From Antedon mediterranea (taxonomy: Eukaryota > Echinodermata > Crinoidea > Comatulida > Antedonidae), in assembly GCF_964355755.1 (NCBI RefSeq), contig NC_092672.1, positions 10,224,501 through 10,288,500 of the forward strand: a DNA stretch of 64,000 bases, given 5' to 3'. The notes beneath the pieces were generated by a model. The model had not been told where the DNA came from. It ran no database searches and worked only from the letters and a program-made list of their open reading frames with translations. This document shows, piece by piece, positions 49,171 through 60,500 of this stretch. Position numbers and translations under genes: made by a program. Position 1 is the stretch's first letter, and every line of letters starts with the position of its first letter.

Positions 49171-52100
49171 ATGTATTCATTGATGTTCTTGACCAGTGTT
49201 TTTGTTCTCATTTCTCCTGTGAGAACGTCGACAAGTTCAAGCTCTTGGTATTCAGGTGGTAAGTTTGTTTAACAATGAGGAATGTAATTTTGGTACAAAC
49301 TAAGGTATAAATACACTGTATATAATCACATTTACGCTTCAATCGACAGAGAATCATCTCTCGACCACGCGGGTACTCACAGACCCGATCTATAGGTAAA
49401 ACGATGTTTCAAAAATGTTATATTATATTATTTATTGCTATTCTGGCTTTTCTATTTGAGATGGTCCTTGTGGAGAAAATGAGTTTACGTGTTTAACTAG
49501 TCGTGACTGTATAGACTCGTTATTCGTGTGTGATAAGGACGAAGATTGCGCTGATGGGTCAGATGAACGCAACTGTACAGAACGTACGTATGACTTTGTT
49601 TATAATATATTATTGTGATGTTCTATTGATTATAAGCTGTCAATATCTCGATTATACTGTAGGAAAACATATCTGAGTTGTGGTATTCTCTTTTACGTCA
49701 CTGATGATTGATATAAATTGAAATGTATGTAGGCCTACCTATGATGAAGAAAGAAAATTATTCTGATATTACTGCTAATGTTATGATTCCCATTTGCTAT
49801 GTCACTCATTGCTAACAGGTACAAACAATACCAATTATATTATGATAGATTATGGCACGCAGGTTGGAGAATTTTACTCTACGACACCTGAAGTGACAGT
49901 AGATGATGCGCCGGTCAGAATAATTTACTCTACGACTAGTAAGTACTATAGTTAGTGGGCCTACATGTGTCATAAATGTGACAAAATGTGTTTGTATACT
50001 AAAGTATACTCATACTATATTTCCACATTTTATTTTGTTGCTTAACACATTAATGAATCATATTTATGTATTAGTTGCACCAGGTCCGTGCCACCCAGAT
50101 CCTTGTGGAAGGTTTGGAGTCTGCAACACTAACTTTTTTATCCAATTGGTGTACGAGGAGCAGTTTAAATGCGATTGTTACAACGGACACAAAGGAAAAT
50201 TGTGTGACATCGGTATGTCATCAATTTATAATTAAGCAATTATTATTATTATTTATTTGTATTGCATGTCTTTAGGCACATGTGGCCAATGATTACCAAT
50301 AGTAAATTAATCACTATCCCCTCAGTATTTATTGAACAAGTTCACCGGGTAATTCCCAGCTACTCGTATTGAATGATAAATTACAAGATTCTTCAAAGTG
50401 CACACCGATTGTAACTGTGCTTATTTATTATCAATAATACCGTATCATACAATTTATGAAGTATGAAATTATTTTTTTTTTGTATACTGCCTTATTTATT
50501 TACTTATTTGTGTATTTACTGCTTTTATGTTTATTGTAATTATTATTATTGTCTAAGGTTGCTTATTAGCTTAAAGATCATGCTCTGCACAGATCTTAAA
50601 ATATGCATCCTCCATGTACTGGGTTGTAGTAGTTGTAATAATTGAATTGAAATTATAATTGAAAATTACACTGGAACAAGGCCATATACATATACAGTCG
50701 CATGCGCACATTTGAGTTAGTCTATATACTGACCGACCGACTAAAACGTAAAGTTAAAAAAAAAAGCATGTATGCTATAATAAGTGTTCATTAATTTCAG
50801 AATTTTGTAAGCTTAAATGTCAAAATTATGGAGATTGTAGACTTTCGTTATGGTCAAATGAGCAATATTGCGACTGCGAAGATGGGTATGACGGTGACCT
50901 TTGTGAAAATGGTAAGATAAATTATTAATTAAATATCAATTTAGCATGTTACTGAACATTACATTCGTTTTAAAGGCAGCTTTGGTGTAAATAAAACACT
51001 TTCTTTCTATTTTTTACATTCGGAAAAATCCATTACGCCATGTAACATTGTAACAAAGCAGTCATGTCGATTAATACGATATTGTGTTTTATTTTGAGTG
51101 ACAAAGCTACAATCTATATTCATTAGGACTTCAAGAAATAGTTGGTTACTTCTTTTGTGTGACAGAAAGTCGTGATTTTTAAAACATTTTTTTATTTTTA
51201 ACCAACACTTTATAACGTCTATAAAACAATTCATTTCAATTTAGACCTGTGCTATCGGTTCTGTAACAATAGTGGAGAATGTCTAATCAACTCTTGGACA
51301 AAAAAGCCTTACTGCCGATGCGCACCTGGGTATGCCGGGCCCCGCTGTGATGATGGTAAGATCAAGTCAATCTAACAAAAGGATATTGAGCTCGCCTTGC
51401 CCAGATTGGAACTCGTAGCAGTCCTTTGATTGTATGTCTGGCTTGGACAAATACCTGCTGTAACAGTACAGTGCTATATACAACTCCGCGACGCGTGGTG
51501 TCTGTTAAGCGCAATGGAATGACGTAAGCGCAACGTAAGTAACTTGATAAGCGATGACTTATCCGAACTATCGCTTGTCATTGGTCAACTCGTTTGCGAT
51601 TACGTTGCGCTGCGCTTACGTCCCATGAGTTGCGTCCTAGTGGGAACCAAGCTTTAAGGACCGTGTCGCAGCCACATAATAATTATTTTGATCTCCGGAG
51701 CTCAGCATCCTGTTATTAGATTGCCTTGGTAAGATCCATGAATGGATATTACTGTAACTGTATTTGTACATTTCATAGATTGCATGAATTATTGTAACAT
51801 AAATTTGGTAATTAAAAACCTTCACCAGAATAGGCCAGGATTTAACATACTCAACCTGTTTCTGTAATTTTACAATCTATATATTCATTTTAAATCTTCA
51901 AACTTGACTTTCATTGTATTAGAAGTAATTATTGTTATTATGGACTTAATTAAATTAACAATCAAAGCGAACTCACTACTCTTTAGTTATATAAACTTTA
52001 TCAATTTCAACGAATGTTCAACATTTTTGCTCGATGGTTTATTTAATTATATCAACTTATCATTTATCTACTGTACGACGGATAGATCTGTGCGACTGTG

Positions 52101-52928
52101 GTAACAATGGACGCTGTGAATATGGAGTATTTATAGGATTTCATTGTGAATGCGAAACGGGTTATGGTGGCAAAAACTGTGAAAAGGGTAGGATTACATT
52201 GAAGTTACTTTTTTTTCTTTCTTTTTTATATACTGTAATTAAACGAACCTATAACTAGGTCACCTGAAAATGGTTTTATTAATTTTAAAACGGCTGTAAA
52301 ATGTCCACATGGTTATATTAATTATAAAATAGCTGTAAACATTTCAACAGATTTCTTTTTCAGTCAAAATTTCTTTATATTTTAAGAAAAGAAAGAAATA
52401 TAATTTCTAGCCAATCAGAAGATATGTGTTGTTGGTTACAATTTTAGAACTGTGTCTATCCTTCTTTCAGTTATACATACCAGATATAGTTATCGATGAT
52501 TTCCAGATTATTTTTTTCTTCAATCCATCGTTTATCCAATCATTTCCAACTAATCTTACAATTTGTGTTTCCATGTTTTATTTAATCTCAACACGTTTTA
52601 TGATATTTAGTCATAAGGGAATCATACCTTTGGTGGGTGTAAATTACAGTATAGATATGAATATACGTTTGATACTAGATCTTTGTGATGATCTCGACTG
52701 CCAGAACAATGGAGAATGTAAATTGCGATACGGAAACAAATACTACTGTGATTGCCCGGATGGTTACTATGGTAAACGTTGTGAAAAGGGTAAGGTTAAA
52801 CATGTGTAAAACAATAACAAATATTGTACAATAACGTACTGTATGTACTATACAGTTTTAACAGGCTAATTTATAATCCCAATTTTTTTTTCATTTTTTT
52901 AGGAAACGGTCATCCAAACACAAAATAG
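49171..52928 (+). CDS. Gene 6: secreted protein with one LDLa and five EGF modules
   Basis: Exons 49171-49258, 49461-49583, 49819-49938 (or from 49849), 50075-50212, 50801-50911, 51245-51355, 52086-52187, 52679-52789, 52903-52928 join to 930 nt (309 aa plus stop), or 900 nt with the shorter exon 3. Signal peptide [15 protein letters not shown], then Ser-rich. Exon 2 is an LDLa identical over 93 nt to gene 5. Exon 3 is a linker ([12 protein letters not shown] ... RIIYSTT); the earlier acceptor has the better pyrimidine tract and adds a possible NNT glycosylation site, while the later one matches gene 5. Exon 4 is the [11 protein letters not shown]; exons 5-8 are four more EGFs, alternating FC/LC starts and closing GYDGDLC, GYAGPRC, GYGGKNC, GYYGKRC. 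The last exon encodes GNGHPNTK. No TM segment. Function unknown. Confidence 0.83.
51490..51657. mobile_element. GGTTCCCACTAG-family MITE, copy 2 (left end degenerate)
   Basis: The right end TCCTAGTGGGAACCAAGCT followed by TTA matches copy 1. The centre has CGCTTGTCATTGGTCAACTC. The expected left GGTTCCCACTAG is replaced by diverged sequence (GTGGTGTCTGTTAAGCGC). Located in intron 6 of gene 6. Confidence 0.7.
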
Positions 52929-53118
52929 TAGCATGAGAAGAACAATTTGTTAGGTAGCACAACTACTAATGTCACTGTATGCCGAAACATTACAAAGTTT
53001 CTTCAATTTATACAAATTTAGTAATAGGCATAATAATTGAATTTGCAATCATTAAACGATAGTTTTTAATACATTTATGAACAATTTAACTTTTCAAGTC
53101 ATAATTCTTTCAAGTGCT

Positions 53119-53124
53119 AATAAA
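53119..53124 (+). terminator. Probable poly(A) signal of gene 6
   Basis: AATAAA 191 nt after the stop, followed by TTTGTGTTCTGTATTTTG, a GT-rich downstream element shared with gene 5. Confidence 0.55.
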
Positions 53125-53129
53125 GTGAA

Positions 53130-54380
53130 CGTAATCTGCATAATTTTGTGTTCTGTATTTTGTATTCGAATTTCTATATTCATATTTGTGGAGAGATCGG
53201 ACATTCACTAATGCTTAAAGAGGTTCTAAAACAATCCAAGTCTTTACACATTAGAATGCTGGCATCATTGGACAGTTTGAAGTCGCTTCTAAAAACTCCA
53301 TTTTTGGCATTTGAAACGATTGATTGATTAATTGATTTATTTAGCTACATGTTAGTGCGGTCATAAACCAATACGAAAAGAAAAGAAGTAAATTAATGTA
53401 GTTTTTCTTTGCATTGTTAATTGTTTGGATATGGAATGCTGTACTATTTATTTTATAGGGGCCTAAATGTAGAGTGACTGCTGATAGTTTCTCCCTTGTA
53501 AATATAATGACCAATTTTTTTTTTTGTGATAGAATAGGCCTATCTGCCTAAGAATTAAATTGAATTATTGTGAAAACAAATACGACGAAAAGTACAAAAT
53601 AGTAGCAAAGAATAATGGTAACATACAAAATCATTATTTTGTTATATAAAGATGAAGATAAAATACTGAAAGGTCACTGAAACTATTAAAAAAACTCAAC
53701 AGACTACCCTTCATACTTTCGTTCAGTTACTTTCACTATTTTATTAGTAATAACAGGCAGTACAGTACCACAAATTATTTGAATGGAGTTGAATGAATAT
53801 ATCAATTAATTAATTACAACAAAAGTTATAATTTTGTTTGGCGGGTATCCAACCGCATGCCAGGGGAATACGAACCACGAGCCACAGTACTACGCATTAT
53901 GAACTATGTTCATTGTTTTCGATAATGTTGTCATAGTTTTGCAAACAGTAATTCACAGATATAACTGTAGGTGTGTTGTATGCTTTGATACCGTTATATA
54001 GTTCACTCATTATTTTATTTCAGATAAAATATTCATTATAATTATAAAGAAAGAACTGTTGCAAATACCTATCCATCTGAACGATATCAGAAAAAAGGGT
54101 TTATCCCAATGAATTCCTACTTTACTATATTAAAAAAAACATCAGGCTAATACAGCATAAATTCGTTTCATAAAGTTATGCATCGTATCGTATCGACTAA
54201 TAAACACTCATAAAAGTTACAAAGCGTATATTATTGAAAATACCTTAATTGAAGTTACTCCAGACTTACTACATAGAACACAGCAAGACCTAATAAAAGA
54301 ACTTTATACATTATTAACTTTTCTTTTTTTCACAGATGTTCTACTCTTAAATCATATTGAAGAAGAAGAATATTTAATAC
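53130..54380. other. Intergenic DNA between genes 6 and 7
   Basis: AT-rich; no gene or clear repeat. The interval 53,840-53,890 is locally GC-richer with a B-box-like GGTTCGTATTCC on the minus strand, but no A box or cloverleaf could be drawn. Confidence 0.45.
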
Positions 54381-54385
54381 AAATA

Positions 54386-54485
54386 TTACCTTGAACCTAA
54401 AAGATGGATCAAGTGGTTGTTTAATTATTAGAACGATTACAGATAGGAAGGACACAACGAGGGATTGGCAAAAAATAATAAATCC
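54386..54485 (+). promoter_or_regulatory. Promoter module B of gene 7
   Basis: ATTACCTTGAACCTAAAAG, TTAGAACGATTACAGATAGG, AAGGACACAACGAGGGATTG, GCAAAAAATAATAAAT, in the same order as genes 5 and 6. The leader CAGTGGCATCCACCAAATAC then resembles that of gene 4. Confidence 0.5.
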
Positions 54486-54579
54486 AGTTAATCCATTATT
54501 TTAGAGGATACCAGTTTTTATTTCAACATTTACAGTATCATTTAGTAGTCAGTGGCATCCACCAAATACTATTATCAGA

Positions 54580-57500
54580 ATGTATTCAATTTTGTTCTTG
54601 GTGGGTGTTTTTGGTCACATTAATTATGTTACCTGTGTAGGTTCGTCTTCAAGTTCTAGTGTGTATTTTTCTGGTAAGTTGTATTATTATTTTTCACATT
54701 TAAAGTAAGTTTGATGATTCTTACGGTATTCAAATACACTACGCAGAGTAACAGTGTATTATGAGAATACATTAATAGCAAAGTTAATTTCATGTGGTGG
54801 TTTTTGAAATCTTAAACTTTAGATCACTAGCCTATATCATAACAATCTCTCGTTTGAGTTTTAGAAAAAACTTTAGTGGCATAGTCTACTGTATGAGAAA
54901 TGCTACAAAAAAAATTAGTCTCGCCCTTAAACTTCAAATCACGAACCTATAAACCACTTCTCATTGTGAGTGTTAGAATTTGCATAGTGTATGAGAGTAT
55001 TTATAACAGAAAATGTTAATCTCACAAGATGATTTTGGAACCCTTTAACTTGAGATCACTAGCGTAGCCATCTCTCCTTTTGAGTTTTAGAAAAACATCA
55101 TTGTCATAGTGTATACTAGAATAAAACATATAACTGAAAAATTAATTTCACAAGGTGATTTTGGAAACCTTTAACTTCAGATCACGAGCGTGTAATTTCC
55201 AAATTTATGGATGAATAAAGCGATGTCTATATCTATACTAATCTCTCCTTTTAGGTTTTTGGATCGAAACATTAAACTTACGTTTACTGCCTATAACCAT
55301 CTCATTGAGTTTAAAACAAATTTGTATACCTGATCCGGAAAACACAACTATACAAAATATTACCATATTAATTTTATATAAGCCTAGTTATAAAACAATA
55401 TTTAAGCATATGCTATAACATAAAACCTTTCTTTTGGCTTAAGTACAACCCTGTATAGACCTAAACTGTTGAAACTTGGTTATATTTTCTAGAACTTTCA
55501 TGTGATGCAGATGAATATACATGTAGGTACAGTGGAGAATGCATACCGTCTTTATGGGTTTGCGATAGAGATGCTGATTGCTACGATAGTTCAGATGAGA
55601 CCGAATGTCCTTTAGATACGAGTGAAACGACCACTGAATTACCTATGTATTACTTCACGGAAGAAATATGTAAGTATATACACTATACTATTATATACTA
55701 ACAGTTTTATAAAGCAAATAATGACTACGGTATTCTTAAAACATTACAAGTGCAGACAACTCTCTTCACATTAATTACCAAATCAGAATCTAGATAAAAT
55801 TCCTTTTAATGGTGGTAAATAATAGAAAGGAACAATTAACCAAAGTACTGGAATGCATTATAGAATTGAGGAAGACCAGGAAACATCCATGCAAAACTAA
55901 TTAATAACACTACTTTAATTCTATCTATCGAGGGGTGATACAGATTTTCATATGTGCATAGATATAGCCTATTAAATAGAAAAGAAAATAATTTTGTTTA
56001 AACAGAACATTATAAAAAATAATGTATGGACGGTTATTGTTTTTAATGTAAAGAAAAACAACATAGTACAGTATGAATGGTTTAAAAATGATTTGTTTGT
56101 GTTTGTAACAAATTTCTTTCTAATTTCTTTTGTTTTCTCTAATACTAACAATTTTTAAACTTTCTGTGTTATTTTTTTATACACCTCATTTTTTTTTAAA
56201 TATTATGTGAATTTTGAAAATAGGTAAACGATATTTCACATACTTTATGTAAAATATAATTGTAGACAAAAATTGAACCTATAAGATAAGACCTATATTT
56301 CCGGATGAGATTACGTTTTTCGAAATATGAAGAAACACTCCCTAACCTTGGTGATTAAGTCTTTCAATCAAATTATTAGGCCCTAAGTAAAAGTTCATTG
56401 GGTGTGTAAAATAAAATTGTTATTTATCACTAATGCAAATTTCCATTTTTTTCACTAAATTGCCTTGAATCATCATTTTTTTTCATGTCATTAACGTTTT
56501 AAAGTTGTTATTTCATTTTTTTTAAATCTTTATATTAATCTATTGTTTGTTTTGTCAATGTGTATAGGGCGTTCTTGTGAACCTGGGGAATTTACGTGTG
56601 ATAGTGGACAGTGCATACTCTCTGGGCAGGCTTGTAACTATTGGGAAGACTGCGATGACGGGTCAGATGAACGTAACTGCTATAGAGGAGACATCACACC
56701 TAACCCAACAGGTCAGTATATAAGAAGTTGAAGCAAAATAAAATCGTGTAGGCCTAAATGAATGAATTACATGCTACCTGTTTGTTAAAATGTTTACCTC
56801 TTCGATTGACAATTAATAATAGTTCTAGAGCACAGAACAATTCTTAATAACTATTTTGTTTGAAGGTTTGCACGATGAAAATAAATAAGTTGATATAAAG
56901 TTTATTTTCTTTTCAATACTGAGGGACCTTTTCAGTAAAAGACTGTTCTCCAAGAGGGCACAGTATACAGAACAAGGCCATATACATGGCTGCAGTCGCG
57001 TGCTCAAATTTGAGTTAGTGTTTACCAACCGACCAACCAACCGACAAACCGACTGACATTATAGTTAGCTGTAGATTCGCGACTAAAAACAAACAGTTAC
57101 AAAGTTTGGGGTACATGATGATGATCTAAGCAAATTGATTGAAACGTCGAGAAACTCAACAGTGCTTTCAGAACTGGGTATCTTTATATCAATTCTAAAT
57201 AACAAGACCTAGATTTTTAAAAAATACCTTGTTGCTGAGTTCTTGAACTATACGATAAGAAACTGGCTGCTTGTAGTATTTTCCACATTGGCATGTCCGG
57301 CGTTTCTGGCATTTTAGTGGCTCTTTTGTCCAGGCTTCGAGTATCATCTTGTATTCCAAATAAAAACGTATATTCCTGGACGGTGGAGTTCTTGTGGTAT
57401 CTCGGAAGGTCCTTCGATTGTAAAAATAACAACGTCAATGTATAGACATGTTTTAAATAAAACATAACCTCATGGAAAATAGGTGTCAAAGGTTATTGCC

Positions 57501-60500
57501 CAACATTACTAATATTTCCAACATCAAAGCAAAGACAAAAATTAAATGAAATTATTTAAAATATACAAATTAAATGAAAAGGCCGTTTCGTAACAATTGC
57601 CAAGGTATTATTTTTAGACAATCCTTGCTTCTGTTTTTTTTTATAACAAACATTATGAATGTAAAGAATGCGGTACTGCACAAACTTTAAAGATGAATTG
57701 TTCCTTAAAACACAAAAAAATTGTGAAAATATTCTAAATTTAAATTGGCCATATCAAAGAAATATTACAGTTATTCACTTTAAGTCGAAAATTTGAACCA
57801 AAAACAACAAGTTTACGTAATTTACAGGTAAATTAATTTGATTACATTTTATCTGGAAAATCGTGAGCGAAAGTAAACAAAGATTTCAAACCACAAGTAT
57901 GCATTATGCATGATGCTAATTAGGATTGTTTACAACTCGTCACGGTTGAGAAGGTGTTTCACACAGATCGCGAGGAAGTTTTATGATTATTCATACAGGA
58001 GTCTTCCCAATAAAAAATATATTAAAAAAAGAAACATCATTGATAAAATAATTAATGTTTACGCCTCTGTTATTTGCCTCAATTATTCATGATTCAAGAG
58101 ATCGCGTATGTCATGAATAAGGTACTATCTCGCTATCAGTTGTATCTTATCATTCAACTGAACCGTCAAAATATGTATGTATGTTTTGAAATGTCATTCG
58201 TTGACAAATTATACATTATACCATTCCAACAGAGGCCTACCAGTGTGCAAACAATGAATACAAGTGTCAAAGTTGGCCTACACATTGTATCCCAAAACAC
58301 TGGATTTGTGATATTTACATCGACTGTTTAGATGGATCTGATGAAGTCGGATGTCCTTCCCAACCCCCTATACAGTATGGTACGCCGGTCGGAGGAGACT
58401 ATTTTACAACTAGTTAGTATACCATTGTCTTATTCATTGTCTTATCCATAGATCATTGTTAGAAAGATCATCAAGTCGTTATCATAGTGGTAACGACTTG
58501 GCTTCACAAACTAGTAATAATTAGCTTTAGATTTTGTGACAATCAGATATCAAAGCATCCGAGTCTTATAGTAAGACACTCGGGTTACTTTACGTGAATT
58601 CGATGCATTGTCGACGTGATTTTATCTCAAATGTTCCTTGCTCAATTGTAGGTACACTAAAAAACGAAAAGGTTTTTATTTATGCGAAGCAACAATATAC
58701 ACCAGTTATCAAAATAATTATATGGATCATTATTTATGAAAACTGTGACATTGTAATTCAAAATATTACAGTAGTTACAAGTTATTAATCAAACCGTAAT
58801 TATTTATTATTAGTCGAGCCAGGTCCTTGTTACCCAGACCCTTGTGGACAATGGGGAATCTGCAAAACCAATTATTTTATTTCTGCGTATGCCGATAGTG
58901 GATTTAAATGTGACTGTTTCAAAGGGCACACTGGACAGTTTTGTGAAATTGGTAGGTAATTCATTTTACTGTTTAAAAAACTGATTTGAGTCCAAAACGT
59001 TTTTAAAAGAGTGCAAGCAGTAGTAGGCGTCATTATCTCTTGCTTATTTCATGCAATAGTAAAAATTACTTAGTATTATTTTTTGTTATTATCTTAGACC
59101 TATGTGATCAACTTCGATGTCGTAACAATGGGTTATGTAAAATCTCCTGGTGGACCGGTGATGCCTACTGCGATTGTCTAGATAGGTATAGTGGCGAACG
59201 TTGTGAAGAAGGTAAGATCACATTGCACATTGAAGAAAACATGTTATAAGAAATGTTTTAAAAATAACCTAACTCAGGTTTAATCAAATTTATTTAGTAA
59301 ATGCATAAAACCATGAATGATATAATGTAATGTAATAAAAATGTAAATACAATCAAATAATGACGTCACCAGTCAATCAACTACCACATAATAAAACATC
59401 AAGATTAGGATTTCGCGTAACAAAATCAAGCGTGCAACTCTGAGATTCTCCCTAGCCTACTAGCTATCAATCATATAATAATACTAATAGAGAGGCCTAG
59501 ACCTAACCTATGCTAGACGGCTGGCATCAAACTTTAATTTTAACAAATTAACATAAATTATCGATCTTAATAAAAATAATATCTGACCTGGTACTACATT
59601 ACCAATATGTGTTATTATTAATTTATCAAGTGGACATTTGCAGAATGTTTGTGTGCAACAGAACATTTATTCAGCAGCAACAAAAGATACATTCAACAAT
59701 ACAAGCTTGTTTCATTAACAATAAACGTAACCAGGTAAACAAATGCACGTTTCCAATCTGTACACCATGCGCGCGGTTTCATTAACAATAAACGTAACCA
59801 GGTAAACAAATGCACGTTTCCAATCTGTACACCATGCGCGCGCTATCAACTATACTAATGCCGGTGGTTTCATCTAGACTAATTGTTTGCCTTGTTCATG
59901 GAAATAAATAAAGGAGGAATATTTTTACCTGCGACGTTTTAAATCTTGAACATAAAGGACTATAGATAGTCATTGGAAGTTATTCTATATAATTACTAAT
60001 CAAGGCTAGGCTAGCCCCTAGGCCTACTACTTTTGAATTAAATATCAAAGATATATATTTTTAGCCTAGGCCTAGGCCCTCTAGGCCTAGCTCTAGTGCG
60101 TGCCACATATATTAAAAACAGAGCGCCACACATAACAACGTGCAAGCAGTTATTTGTTTCTGTTTGACTAGCCTAGGCCTAGCCTAGGCCTCCAAAACCA
60201 GTTTCAATTTACAAAAAAAAGGTTTTGAGCGAACCAAGTTGATCGCGTAACGAATGAGCGCGACGGGGTTTTTGCTTGAGCGCAGCAGCAATGCTCTCGT
60301 CGCTCCCCACCACACACCACCCACCGCCGTCGTGCGCGCTGGGCCCCGTGGACCTCATCGAGGCTAGAATCACACTTTTCTTTTAACGACAAAATACCGT
60401 TAATTATCGAATATATAAATAGTAGTGTCTGATCTGGAAAACAAAAATTGTGACTTGTATTGTAACTTACCACGTGAACGTGGAATCTTCAGAATCTTTA

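Noticed and set aside
53840-53900. Possible tRNA on the minus strand (GGTTCGTATTCC)
   Set aside because: No A box and no cloverleaf could be drawn.
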